Assembly (NCBI RefSeq): GCF_001921865.1
Contig: NZ_MSCT01000024.1
Span: forward strand, 62,001-126,000
Length of the DNA stretch: 64,000 bases
Reading direction: 5' to 3'
Source: Pseudomonas chlororaphis
GTDB taxonomy: Bacteria > Pseudomonadota > Gammaproteobacteria > Pseudomonadales > Pseudomonadaceae
This document shows, in pieces, positions 16,475-24,992 of this stretch. A program made the position numbers and the translations under genes. Under the pieces are notes generated by a model, which was not told the origin of the DNA, did not search any database, and saw only the letters and a program-made list of their open reading frames with translations. Within the stretch, counting starts at the first letter, position 1. Every line of letters starts with the position of its first letter.

Positions 16475-16855
16475 TTACTCGATGACCAGGATGGCATCCA
16501 TTTCAACCTGCGCGCCCTTTGGCAGAGCGGCAACGCCGATGGCGGCGCGGGCTGGGTAAGGCTGCTGGAAGTACTTGCCCATGATCTCGTTGACCTTGGC
16601 GAAGTGGCTCAGGTCGGTGAGGAAGATGTTCAGCTTGACGATGTCCTTGAACGAACCACCGGCGGCCTCGGCCACGGACTTGAGGTTCTCGAAGACCTGG
16701 ACGGTCTGGGCTTCGAAGCCTTCCACCAGTTCCATGGTCTTTGGGTCGAGCGGGATCTGGCCGGACATGTAGACGGTGTTGCCGGCCTTGATCGCCTGGG
16801 AGTAGGTGCCGATCGCGGCGGGTGCCTTGTCGCTGGTGATAACGGTCTTGGTCAT
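16475..16855 (-). CDS. ridA: RidA enamine/imine deaminase
   Basis: 126 residues, the canonical RidA length. It shows SDKAPAAIGTYSQAIKAGNTVYMSGQIPLDP, KLNIFLTDLSHFAKVN and YPARAAIGVAALPKGAQVE; the Arg in PARAAI is the substrate carboxylate-binding residue. RidA hydrolyses 2-aminoacrylate and other reactive enamines made by PLP enzymes, in the cytosol. It lies just downstream of spoT (24-base gap), likely the same operon. A second RidA-family gene is at 42706. Confidence 0.97.
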   Translation of the reverse strand: MTKTVITSDKAPAAIGTYSQAIKAGNTVYMSGQIPLDPKTMELVEGFEAQTVQVFENLKSVAEAAGGSFKDIVKLNIFLTDLSHFAKVNEIMGKYFQQPYPARAAIGVAALPKGAQVEMDAILVIE

Positions 16856-16879
16856 GAATGACTCCTTGTAAGAGATGGG

Positions 16880-18985
16880 TTATGCACGCATGCGGGTGAT
16901 GCGGATGACCCCGGTCAGGGCGCGCAGTTTCTTGATCACGCGGGCCAGGTGCACACGGTCGTGCACGCTGACCACCAGTTGGACCACGCTGATACGACCA
17001 TCGCGTTCGTCCATGCTGATTTTCTCGATATTGCCGTCGGCCGCGTTGACGCTACTGGCCAGCAGGGCGATCAGGCCGCGCTGGTGCTCCAGTTCGACGC
17101 GCAGCTCGACGTTGAATTCGCCGGTGACATCCTTGGCCCACGACAGCTGGATGCATTTTTCCGGGTTGTGGCGGATCTCGCTGATATTGCGGCAGTTGTC
17201 TAGGTGCACCACCATCCCCTTGCCGGCGGACAGGTGGCCGACAATCGGGTCGCCCGGAATCGGCGTGCAGCATTTGGCGTAGCTCAGGACCAGGCCTTCG
17301 GTGCCGCGGATGGCCAGCGGGCCTTCCGGGCTCGGCAGCTGTTCGCCTTCGCCGAGCAGGCGGCGGGCGACCACGTAGGCCATGCGATTGCCCAGGCCGA
17401 TGTCTTCCAGAAGGTCCTCGATCAGCTCCAGGCGGTACTCGCTGAGCATCGCTTGCACGCGTTCGGCGGGGATTTTTTCCAGCGAGCTGTCGAAGCCGTT
17501 GAGCACCTTGTTCAGCAGGCGTTCGCCCAGGCTGATGGATTCGGAGCGGCGTTGCAGCTTCAGCGCGTGGCGGATATGGGTGCGCGCCTTGCCGGTGACC
17601 ACGAAGTTGAGCCAGGCCGGGTTGGGGCGTGCGCCCGGAGCGCTGACGATTTCCACGGTCGAGCCGCTTTGCAGCGGTTCGGACAGCGGCGCCAGGCGCC
17701 GGTTGATGCGACAGGCGATGCAGCTGTTGCCGACGTCGGTGTGCACCGCGTAGGCGAAGTCGACCGCAGTGGAGCCTTTGGGCAGCTCCATGATCCGGCC
17801 TTTGGGCGTGAACACGTAGACCTCGTCCGGGAACAGGTCGATCTTCACGCTTTCGATGAATTCCAGGGAGTTGCCGGCGCGTTGCTGCATCTCCAACACG
17901 CCTTTGACCCACTGGCGGGCCCGAGCGTGGGTGCCTTTGGGCTGTTCGTCGCCGCTGGATTTGTACAGCCAGTGGGCGGCGATGCCGTTGTTGGCCATCT
18001 CTTCCATTTCGCGGGTGCGGATCTGGATCTCGATCGGAACGCCATGCATGCCGAACAGCGTCGTGTGCAACGACTGGTAGCCGTTGGCCTTGGGGATCGC
18101 GATGTAGTCCTTGAAGCGTCCCGGCAGCGGCTTGTACAAGTTATGTACAGCGCCGAGCACGCGGTAGCAGGTGTCGACCTTGTCGACGATGATCCGGAAC
18201 GCGTAGACGTCCATGATCTCGTTGAAGGCCCGGCGCTTGCCGCGCATCTTCTTGTAGATGCCGTACAGGTGCTTCTGGCGGCCGCTGACCTCGCCCTGGA
18301 TGCCGTCGATGGCCAGGCAGTGGCTCAGGGACTCTTCGATCTTGTTGACGATTTCCTTGCGGTTGCCCCGGGCGCGCTTGACCGCCTGGTAGATCCGCGC
18401 GGAACGCATCGGGTGCATGGCCTTGAAGCCGAGGTCTTCGAATTCGATGCGGATGCTGTGCATACCCAGGCGATTGGCGATGGGCGCGTAGATCTCCAGG
18501 GTTTCCTTGGCGATCCGCCGGCGTTTTTCGCCGGACAGCACTTCCAGGGTGCGCATGTTGTGCAGGCGGTCGGCCAGCTTGACCAGGATCACGCGAATGT
18601 CGCGCGCCATGGCCATGGCCATTTTCTGGAAGTTTTCCGCCTGGGCTTCGGCCTTGGTCTCGAAGTTCATCTGGGTCAGTTTGCTGACCCCGTCGACCAG
18701 TTCGGCCACGGTTTCGCCGAACTGCGCTTGCAGCGCTTCCTTGGCGATACCGGTGTCTTCGATCACGTCATGCAGCATCGCGGCCATCAGGCTCTGATGG
18801 TCCATGTGCATGTCGGCAAGAATATTCGCGACCGCTAATGGGTGCGTGACGTACGCCTCGCCGCTGCGACGGCGCTGACCGTCATGGGCTTGTTCGGCGT
18901 AAAAATACGCTCGGCGGACCAGGTTGACCTGGTCCGTGCCGAGATAGGTCGATAAGCGATCGGCGAGGGCGTCTATGCTCGGCAT
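16880..18985 (-). CDS. spoT: Bifunctional (p)ppGpp synthetase/hydrolase SpoT
   Basis: 701 residues. Domain order: HD hydrolase (THPLAVANILADMHMD, MLHDVIEDTG, KLADRLHNMRTL), synthetase (DVYAFRIIVDKVDTCYRVLG, FKDYIAIPKANGYQSLHTTLFG), TGS (VFTPKGRIMELPKGSTAVDFAYAVHTDVG), then zinc-finger/helical region (YAKCCTPIPGDPIVG) and a C-terminal ACT domain. The intact HD motif indicates active hydrolysis. It sets stringent-response alarmone levels. It is in line with rpoZ and gmk upstream and ridA downstream. Confidence 0.97.
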   Translation of the reverse strand: MPSIDALADRLSTYLGTDQVNLVRRAYFYAEQAHDGQRRRSGEAYVTHPLAVANILADMHMDHQSLMAAMLHDVIEDTGIAKEALQAQFGETVAELVDGVSKLTQMNFETKAEAQAENFQKMAMAMARDIRVILVKLADRLHNMRTLEVLSGEKRRRIAKETLEIYAPIANRLGMHSIRIEFEDLGFKAMHPMRSARIYQAVKRARGNRKEIVNKIEESLSHCLAIDGIQGEVSGRQKHLYGIYKKMRGKRRAFNEIMDVYAFRIIVDKVDTCYRVLGAVHNLYKPLPGRFKDYIAIPKANGYQSLHTTLFGMHGVPIEIQIRTREMEEMANNGIAAHWLYKSSGDEQPKGTHARARQWVKGVLEMQQRAGNSLEFIESVKIDLFPDEVYVFTPKGRIMELPKGSTAVDFAYAVHTDVGNSCIACRINRRLAPLSEPLQSGSTVEIVSAPGARPNPAWLNFVVTGKARTHIRHALKLQRRSESISLGERLLNKVLNGFDSSLEKIPAERVQAMLSEYRLELIEDLLEDIGLGNRMAYVVARRLLGEGEQLPSPEGPLAIRGTEGLVLSYAKCCTPIPGDPIVGHLSAGKGMVVHLDNCRNISEIRHNPEKCIQLSWAKDVTGEFNVELRVELEHQRGLIALLASSVNAADGNIEKISMDERDGRISVVQLVVSVHDRVHLARVIKKLRALTGVIRITRMRA

Positions 18986-19042
18986 GATAACTCCTGCCGT
19001 AAGCTGTGATCCTGCGCCGTGCTACGTCGACCAGGCATAGGC

Positions 19043-19306
19043 TTAGACGGCCTCGTTGGACTCGTCCTCGAAAGCAGCAAAAAGCGGTTCATCTTCAACG
19101 ATTTCGGCTTCGGCGATAGCTGCGTAGTCGATCAGGCCTTCAGCGATTTCACGCAGGGCGACGACGGTAGGCTTGTCGTTTTCCCAGGCTACTTTCGGCT
19201 CTTTGCCGCCGGTTGCCAGTTGACGGGCACGCTTGGTAGAGAGCATGACCAGCTCAAAGCGGTTATCCACGTGTTCTAGACAGTCTTCAACGGTTACGCG
19301 GGCCAT
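19043..19306 (-). CDS. rpoZ: RNA polymerase omega subunit
   Basis: 87 residues from ATG 19306 (MARVTVEDCLEHVDNRFELVM), the standard start; the frame extends further upstream but without similarity. The motif RARQLATGGKEP and LREIAEGLI are characteristic. Omega helps assembly of beta-prime and, in proteobacteria, forms part of a ppGpp site, fitting its place just before spoT. A terminator-like hairpin separates it from gmk. Confidence 0.97.
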   Translation of the reverse strand: MARVTVEDCLEHVDNRFELVMLSTKRARQLATGGKEPKVAWENDKPTVVALREIAEGLIDYAAIAEAEIVEDEPLFAAFEDESNEAV

Positions 19307-19369
19307 GGTCTTCCTCGTAGCAAATGCAATGTGCGCGCTGCCCGGATGGGCGAGCGGACTCAACAGTTT

Positions 19370-19406
19370 AAAAAATCACCAGCGATTAGGGAAGCGCTGA
19401 TTTTTT
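19370..19406. terminator. Bidirectional-looking terminator between gmk and rpoZ
   Basis: Stem of AAAAAAT and CAGCG pairing with CGCTG and ATTTTTT, with a 3-base bulge and a 10-base loop. Both strands end in a T-run. It lies 68 bases after gmk (minus strand), so rpoZ-spoT may have its own promoter. Confidence 0.6.
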
Positions 19407-19473
19407 AACCAAGCTCTTCAACGCGCTGCAAGTGCCAATGTAAAGCGCTTGCAGCGGTTTTGGGAAGTGCTGT

Positions 19474-20094
19474 TTAACCGAGCAATTCAGCGAGCAATTT
19501 GCCAAAGCGCTGTTGCTGGCGCTTCTGTTGCAGCTGGTTGGAGCGGAAAATCGCCTTCAGATCGTCCAGCGCGTGGGCGAAATCGTCGTTGATGATCAGG
19601 TAGTCGTAGTCGACGTAGTGGCTCATTTCGCTGACGGCTTCGCGCATCCGGCCGTCGATGACCTCGTCGCTGTCCTGGCCACGGTTGGTCAGGCGCTGGT
19701 GCAAGGCTTGCAGCGACGGCGGCAGAATGAAGATCGAGCGTGCCTGGGGCATCAGCTTGCGCACCTGCTCGGCCCCTTGCCAGTCGATCTCGAGGATCAG
19801 GTCGTGGCCTTCGTCCAGGGTCTGCTGCAGGTGGCTTTGCGAGGTGCCGTAGAGGTTGCCGAAGACTTCCGCGCGTTCGAGGAAATCGCCGTGCTCGATC
19901 ATCTTCACGAATTCGCTGCGTTCGACGAAGTGATAGTTCACGCCGTTCACTTCCCCCAGGCGCATGGCGCGGGTGGTGTGGGAGACCGAGACGCGGATCT
20001 CCTGGTCGGCGTCGGTCAGGGCCTTGACCAGGCTGCTTTTGCCCGCGCCCGACGGCGCGGAAATGATGTACAGGGTGCCGGTGCTGTGGGTCAT
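19474..20094 (-). CDS. gmk: Guanylate kinase
   Basis: 206 residues from ATG 20094; an ATG six codons upstream is possible. P-loop ISAPSGAGKSSLVKAL lies at about 10-25, with VSVSHTTRAMRLGEVNGVNYHFV (GMP binding) and LILEIDWQGAEQVRK. It phosphorylates GMP to GDP. It is directly downstream of yicC (10-base gap), the usual neighbour. Confidence 0.97.
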   Translation of the reverse strand: MTHSTGTLYIISAPSGAGKSSLVKALTDADQEIRVSVSHTTRAMRLGEVNGVNYHFVERSEFVKMIEHGDFLERAEVFGNLYGTSQSHLQQTLDEGHDLILEIDWQGAEQVRKLMPQARSIFILPPSLQALHQRLTNRGQDSDEVIDGRMREAVSEMSHYVDYDYLIINDDFAHALDDLKAIFRSNQLQQKRQQQRFGKLLAELLG

Positions 20095-20104
20095 GTCAGT
20101 TGCC

Positions 20105-20968
20105 TTACTCAATATTCTGTACTTGTTCGCGCATCTGCTCGATCAACACCTTGAGGTTGACCGCAGCCTGGGTGCTGCGCGGGTCGAAGGCCTTGGAGCC
20201 CAGTGTGTTGGCTTCGCGGTTGAGCTCCTGCATCAGGAAGTCCAGGCGCCGGCCGGCGGCACCGCCGGACTTGAGCACACGGCGCACCTCGATGATGTGG
20301 GTGCTCAGGCGGTCGAGTTCTTCGGCGACGTCACTCTTCTGGGCGAGCATCACCATTTCCTGTTCCAGGCGCACGGGGTCGAGTTCGGCCTGCATGTCGG
20401 CAAAGCGATCGAGTACCTTCTGGCGCTGGGTGGCGAGCATCTGCGGGACCAGTTCGCGCAGGGTCGCGACGTCTTCCTCGATGGAGCTCAGGCGTTCGTC
20501 GATCAGGCGGGCCAGTTCCGCGCCTTCGCGTTCGCGGCCGTTCTTCAGCTCTTTCAGGCCCTGGTTGAACAGGCTCAGGGCTTCGTTGTTCAGCGCCTGT
20601 GGGTCGCTGGCGTCGGCCACCAGCACGCCCGGCCAGGCCAGGACTTCCAGCGGGTTCAAGGCCGCGGGCTGCTTGATCAGGCTGGCGACGGATTCGGCTG
20701 CCGCCACCAGTTGCGCGGCGCGCTCGCGGTCGACCTGCAGCGGTTTGCCGGTGGTTTCCTCGGTGAAGCGCAGGGTGCATTCGAGCTTGCCGCGCGACAG
20801 CCCCTGGCGCAGGGCTTCGCGGACGGCGCCTTCGAGGTCGCGGAAGGATTCGGGCAGGCGCAGGTGTGGCTCCAGGTAGCGGCTGTTGACCGAGCGCAAT
20901 TCCCAACTCAGGGTGCCCTGAGTGCCGGCCCGTTCTACTCGGGCGAAGGCGGTCATGCTGTGCACCAT
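20105..20968 (-). CDS. yicC: YicC/YloC family endoribonuclease
   Basis: 287 residues beginning MVHSMTAFAR, the family signature start, with WELRSVNSRYLEPHLRLPE and a C-terminal FLMQELNREANTLGSKA motif (DUF1732). E. coli YicC is an endoribonuclease affecting small-RNA turnover. It is transcribed with gmk and divergent from rph across 270 bases. Confidence 0.95.
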   Translation of the reverse strand: MVHSMTAFARVERAGTQGTLSWELRSVNSRYLEPHLRLPESFRDLEGAVREALRQGLSRGKLECTLRFTEETTGKPLQVDRERAAQLVAAAESVASLIKQPAALNPLEVLAWPGVLVADASDPQALNNEALSLFNQGLKELKNGREREGAELARLIDERLSSIEEDVATLRELVPQMLATQRQKVLDRFADMQAELDPVRLEQEMVMLAQKSDVAEELDRLSTHIIEVRRVLKSGGAAGRRLDFLMQELNREANTLGSKAFDPRSTQAAVNLKVLIEQMREQVQNIE

Positions 20969-21195
20969 GGAGGTACCTCCGATACAGGTCCGCCGCCAAC
21001 CGCGATGGGTTGCACGGACCCGCTATGAATGAATTGAAGCCGACTGGCCATGAAGGCGCAGGATTGTAGCGCAGTGCGGCGGGTGCTCCCAAACGGTGGG
21101 TGTGACAAAGCACTGCGGAGCGACCGGAGGGCTGTTCCAGGGGTGTTGCCGACGGGCCGGGTTTTTTAGAACTGCCCAGGCAGGGCCATGGGCTC

Positions 21196-21201
21196 TATAA
21201 T
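21196..21201 (+). promoter_or_regulatory. Probable -10 element upstream of rph
   Basis: A perfect TATAAT hexamer lies 38 bases before the rph ATG. The -35 region (around 21173) is a poor match, so this is a partial promoter call. Confidence 0.45.
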
Positions 21202-21238
21202 GATCGGCAGTTTTCCGTCCCCGTACAGGTATTCCCCT

Positions 21239-21961
21239 ATGAAACGTCCAAGTGGTCGCGCTGCCGATCAGCTCCGCTCGATCCGCATCACCCGCAACTA
21301 CACCAAACACGCCGAGGGTTCTGTACTGGTCGAGTTTGGCGATACCAAAGTGATCTGCACGGTCAGCGTCGAGAACGGCGTGCCGCGCTTCCTCAAGGGC
21401 CAGGGCCAGGGTTGGTTGACCGCCGAATACGGCATGCTGCCGCGCGCCACCGGCGAGCGTAACCAGCGTGAGGCCAGCCGCGGCAAGCAAGGCGGCCGGA
21501 CCCTGGAAATCCAGCGCCTGATCGGTCGCTCCCTGCGCGCCGCGCTGGACATGACCAAGCTGGGCGACGTCACCCTGTATGTCGATTGCGATGTGATCCA
21601 GGCCGATGGCGGTACCCGTACCGCGTCGATCACCGGCGCCATGGTGGCGTTGGTGGATGCGTTGAAAGTGATCAAGAAACGTGGTGGCCTGAAAGGCGGC
21701 GACCCGATCAAGCAGATGATCGCGGCGGTGTCCGTGGGCATGTACCAGGGCGAGCCGGTGCTGGATCTGGACTACCTGGAAGACTCGGCGGCCGAGACGG
21801 ACCTCAACGTGGTCATGACCAGCGCCGGTGGTTTCATCGAGGTCCAGGGCACCGCCGAAGGCGCGCCGTTCCAGCCGGAAGAGCTGAATGCCATGTTGGC
21901 GCTGGCGCGCAAAGGCATGAGCGAGATCTTTGAATTGCAGCAGGCAGCCCTGGCTGACTGA
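21239..21961 (+). CDS. rph: Ribonuclease PH
   Basis: 240 residues from ATG 21239 (MKRPSGRAADQLRSIRITRNY), the standard start; the frame is open to 21188 without conservation. Signature stretches are GSVLVEFGDTKVICT, GWLTAEYGMLPRAT and DCDVIQADGGTRTASITGA. It is the phosphorolytic 3' exonuclease that trims tRNA precursors. The position next to yicC is standard. A DUF4870 gene follows at 31 bases. Confidence 0.97.
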   Translation: MKRPSGRAADQLRSIRITRNYTKHAEGSVLVEFGDTKVICTVSVENGVPRFLKGQGQGWLTAEYGMLPRATGERNQREASRGKQGGRTLEIQRLIGRSLRAALDMTKLGDVTLYVDCDVIQADGGTRTASITGAMVALVDALKVIKKRGGLKGGDPIKQMIAAVSVGMYQGEPVLDLDYLEDSAAETDLNVVMTSAGGFIEVQGTAEGAPFQPEELNAMLALARKGMSEIFELQQAALAD

Positions 21962-21992
21962 TTGCCCGGCGAATCCCAGCAAGGAGAGCAGC

Positions 21993-22361
21993 ATGAGCGA
22001 CGACCAGCTTCCGCAACCTGTCCCAAACCAGGAGGTGCGCCAGTGGGCAATGTTCTGTCACCTGTCGGCCTTGCTGGGCATCTGGATTCCCTTCGGTACC
22101 CTGATCGGCCCGCTGGTGCTCTGGCAGGTGAAGCGCGAGACGGACCCGTTCATCGATGCCCAGGGCAAGGAAGCGCTGAACTTCCAGATTACGGTCGCCC
22201 TGGCCTCGCTGGTCTGTTTCCTGCTGATGGTGGTGCTGGTGGGGTTCCTGCTCTTCGGCGTGCTGGCGATCGGTGCGTTGGTGCTGACCATCATCGCCGG
22301 GGTCAAGGCCAACGAAGGGGTGGCGTATCGCTATCCGTTCACCTGGCGCTTGATCAAGTAG
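21993..22361 (+). CDS. DUF4870 small membrane protein
   Basis: 122 residues from ATG 21993, preceded by AAGGAGAGCAGC. The N-terminus (QEVRQWAMFCHLSALLG) and GKEALNFQI are DUF4870 hallmarks. Three hydrophobic segments are visible (about 20-45, 70-95, 90-108). Function is unknown. It follows rph on the same strand and ends at a strong terminator facing crc. Confidence 0.9.
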   Translation: MSDDQLPQPVPNQEVRQWAMFCHLSALLGIWIPFGTLIGPLVLWQVKRETDPFIDAQGKEALNFQITVALASLVCFLLMVVLVGFLLFGVLAIGALVLTIIAGVKANEGVAYRYPFTWRLIK

Positions 22362-22374
22362 GCCGTACGCGCAC

Positions 22375-22404
22375 AAAAAAGCCGACAGCGATGTCGGCTT
22401 TTTT
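22375..22404. terminator. Bidirectional terminator between DUF4870 gene and crc
   Basis: Stem AAAAAAGCCGACA / TGTCGGCTTTTTT with loop GCGA. It serves two convergent genes and has a T-run on either strand. Confidence 0.9.
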
Positions 22405-22422
22405 TGGGCTGCGAAAAGACGC

Positions 22423-23202
22423 TTAGATGGTCAGCGTCCAGTCGTAGTCCACGATCAGCGGCGCGTGTTGCGAGAAGCGTGGCTGGCGCGGCAAACGTGC
22501 GCTGCGGACGAAGCGACGCAGGCCCGGGGTCAGCAACTGATAGTCGAAACGCCAGCCGAGGTTGAGCATCTCGGCCTGCTCGTTGTCCGGCCACCAGCTG
22601 TACTGGTCGCCTTCGCGGCTGACTTCGCGCAGGGCGTCGACATAACCCATGTTGCCGACAATCTCGTCCATCCAGGCGCGCTCGGGTGCCAGGAAGCCTG
22701 GAGATTGTTGGCTGTCACGCCAGTTCTTGATGTCCAGCTTCTGTTGCGCCACATACAGCGAACCGCAATAGATGTACTCGCGACGTTTGCGCCGCTGTTT
22801 ATCCAGATAGCGGGCGAAGTCGTCCATAAGCTTGAACTTCTGGTTCAAGTCTTCATCGCCGTTCTGCCCGGAAGGAAGCAGCAAGGTCGCGATGCTGACC
22901 TTGTCGAAATCGGCTTGCAGGTAGCGCCCGTAGCGGTCGGCCGTCTCGAAACCGAGACCGCTGATGACAGCCTTCGGTTGCAACCGCGAATACAAAGCCA
23001 CACCGCCTTGGGCGGGAACTTCGGCATCGCAGGCATAAAGGAAGTAGCCATCCAGTTGGAAGGCTGGGTCGTCCAGTTCAAAGGCGGAGGCGCGGGTGTC
23101 CTGCAGGCAGATGACGTCGGCATTCTGTGCTTGCAGCCAACTGAGCAAACCTCGCTCCACTGCAGCCTGAATACCATTGACGTTCACACTGATGATCCGC
23201 AT
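22423..23202 (-). CDS. crc: Catabolite repression control protein Crc
   Basis: 259 residues from ATG 23202 (MRIISVNVNGIQAAVERG), the canonical start and length. It belongs to the exonuclease III/endonuclease fold (CLQDTRAS, HAPLIVDYDWTL), but in Pseudomonas Crc acts without nuclease activity as the partner of Hfq in translational repression of catabolic mRNAs. Divergent from pyrE, as in other Pseudomonas. Confidence 0.97.
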   Translation of the reverse strand: MRIISVNVNGIQAAVERGLLSWLQAQNADVICLQDTRASAFELDDPAFQLDGYFLYACDAEVPAQGGVALYSRLQPKAVISGLGFETADRYGRYLQADFDKVSIATLLLPSGQNGDEDLNQKFKLMDDFARYLDKQRRKRREYIYCGSLYVAQQKLDIKNWRDSQQSPGFLAPERAWMDEIVGNMGYVDALREVSREGDQYSWWPDNEQAEMLNLGWRFDYQLLTPGLRRFVRSARLPRQPRFSQHAPLIVDYDWTLTI

Positions 23203-23283
23203 AAATGGCCCCAAAAATCACGTGCGTGTATGATACCCGAGGTCTACTTAATTAGCTAAATCCGTGGTATTTGGGGTTTTTTC

Positions 23284-23928
23284 ATGCAGGCGTATCAGCG
23301 CGATTTCATTCGTTTTGCCATCGATCGCGGGGTTTTGCGCTTCGGTGAGTTCACCCTGAAGTCCGGGCGTACCAGTCCTTACTTCTTCAATGCGGGCCTG
23401 TTCAACAGCGGCTCGGCCCTGGCGCAGCTGGGGCGTTTCTATGCCGCGGCGATCGTCGATAGTGGCATTCCCTTCGATGTGCTGTTTGGCCCTGCGTACA
23501 AAGGCATTCCTTTGGCGGCGACAACGGCCGTGGCGCTGGCCGAGCATCATCAGCGCGATCTGCCATGGTGCTTCAATCGCAAGGAAGCCAAGGCTCACGG
23601 CGAGGGCGGCAGCCTGGTGGGCGCGCCGCTGACCGGCGAAGTGCTGATCATCGACGACGTGATCACCGCCGGCACGGCGATTCGCGAAGTGATGCAGATC
23701 ATTGGGTCCCAGGAAGGCGCCAAGGCGGCAGGCGTGTTGATCGCCCTGAACCGCCAGGAGCGCGGCAACGGCGAGTTGTCGGCGATCCAGGAAGTCGAGC
23801 GCGACTTTGGCATTCCAGTGGTGAGCATCGTTTCCCTGACCCAGGTCCTGCAGTTCCTGGCAGACGACCCGGCGCTCAAGCAGCACCTGCCGGCGGTGGA
23901 AGCCTACCGCGCGCAATTCGGCGTTTGA
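23284..23928 (+). CDS. pyrE: Orotate phosphoribosyltransferase
   Basis: 214 residues. The PRPP-binding loop EVLIIDDVITAGTAI lies near 119-133, with FGPAYKGIPLA and FNRKEAKAHGEGG as family signatures. It makes orotidine 5'-monophosphate in pyrimidine synthesis. Followed by a REPIN and a terminator shared with the convergent argB. Confidence 0.97.
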   Translation: MQAYQRDFIRFAIDRGVLRFGEFTLKSGRTSPYFFNAGLFNSGSALAQLGRFYAAAIVDSGIPFDVLFGPAYKGIPLAATTAVALAEHHQRDLPWCFNRKEAKAHGEGGSLVGAPLTGEVLIIDDVITAGTAIREVMQIIGSQEGAKAAGVLIALNRQERGNGELSAIQEVERDFGIPVVSIVSLTQVLQFLADDPALKQHLPAVEAYRAQFGV

Positions 23929-23937
23929 CCCGGACCC

Positions 23938-24009
23938 TGTAGGAGCGAGCTTGCTCGCGATAGCGGTGAATCAGACAAACCGCTGATCGCGAGCAAGCTC
24001 GCTCCTACA
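23938..24009. repeat. REPIN
   Basis: A canonical pair: TGTAGGAGCGAGCTTGCTCG.. and its reverse complement, with short internal complementarity AGCGGT / ACCGCT next to the arms. It sits between convergent pyrE and argB. Confidence 0.92.
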
Positions 24010-24020
24010 GACGGCGCAAT

Positions 24021-24053
24021 AAAAAAGACCCCGCCAGGCGGGGTCTTTTTTTG
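24021..24053. terminator. Bidirectional terminator between pyrE and argB
   Basis: Stem AAAAAAGACCCCG / CGGGGTCTTTTTT with loop CCAGG. A T-run is present on both strands. Confidence 0.9.
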
Positions 24054-24061
24054 CGTGGCGT

Positions 24062-24967
24062 TTAAGGACGCTTGCGATTGCTGATCAGGGTGCCGACACC
24101 GGTATCGGTGAAGATTTCCAGCAGGATCGCATTCGGTACGCGGCCGTCGATGATCAGCGAGCTGCCCACGCCACCTTGTACCGCTTCCAGCGCACAGCGA
24201 ATCTTCGGCAGCATGCCGCCGTAGATGGTGCCGTCTTCGATCAGCGCATCGACCTGCTGGGTGGTCAGGCCGGTCAGGACCTTGCCCGACTTGTCCATCA
24301 GGCCGGCGATGTTGGTCAGCAGCATCAGCTTCTCGGCTTTCAGGGCCTCGGCCACCTTGCCGGCCACCAGGTCGGCGTTGATGTTGTACGACTCGCCGTT
24401 GGCGCCGACGCCGATCGGAGCGATCACCGGGATGAAATCGCCTTTGACCAGCAGGTTCAGCAGGTCGGTGTTGATGCCGACCACTTCGCCTACATGGCCG
24501 ATGTCAATGATTTCCGGGGTGGTCATTTCCGGCGTCTTGCGGCTGACGGTGAGCTTCTTCGCGCGAATCAGCTCAGCGTCCTTGCCGGTCAGGCCGATGG
24601 CGCTGCCGCCATGCCGGTTGATCAGGTTGACGATGTCCTTGTTCACTTGGCCGCCGAGGACCATCTCCACCACATCCATGGTCGCCGCGTCGGTGACGCG
24701 CATGCCGTCGATGAAGTGGCTTTCGATGGACAGGCGCTTGAGCAGGTCGCCGATTTGCGGGCCGCCGCCGTGCACCACCACCGGGTTGATCCCGACGGCC
24801 TTCATCAGCACGATGTCGCGGGCGAAGCCGGTCTTCAGCTCCTCGCTTTCCATCGCGTTGCCGCCGTATTTGATCACCAGGGTCTTGCCGACATAGCGGC
24901 GAATGTAAGGCAGCGCTTCGGACAGGACCTTGGCGGTATTGGCAGCGGCATCGCGTTCGAGGGTCAT
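24062..24967 (-). CDS. argB: Acetylglutamate kinase
   Basis: 301 residues from ATG 24967 (MTLERDAAANTAKVLSEALPYIRRY), matching the usual Pseudomonas length. Amino-acid kinase motifs: VIKYGGNAM, VVHGGGPQIG and a C-terminal LIIDGRVPNAILLEIF. Second step of arginine biosynthesis. It lies 25 bases downstream of algC on the same strand. Confidence 0.97.
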   Translation of the reverse strand: MTLERDAAANTAKVLSEALPYIRRYVGKTLVIKYGGNAMESEELKTGFARDIVLMKAVGINPVVVHGGGPQIGDLLKRLSIESHFIDGMRVTDAATMDVVEMVLGGQVNKDIVNLINRHGGSAIGLTGKDAELIRAKKLTVSRKTPEMTTPEIIDIGHVGEVVGINTDLLNLLVKGDFIPVIAPIGVGANGESYNINADLVAGKVAEALKAEKLMLLTNIAGLMDKSGKVLTGLTTQQVDALIEDGTIYGGMLPKIRCALEAVQGGVGSSLIIDGRVPNAILLEIFTDTGVGTLISNRKRP

Positions 24968-24992
24968 TCGGGGCTCCGGCACTTCAATAAAA

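Noticed and set aside
17204..18838. 544-residue plus-strand frame over spoT
   Set aside because: Shadow of spoT, with no start signal and biased composition (Gln/Val/Asp/Arg rich).
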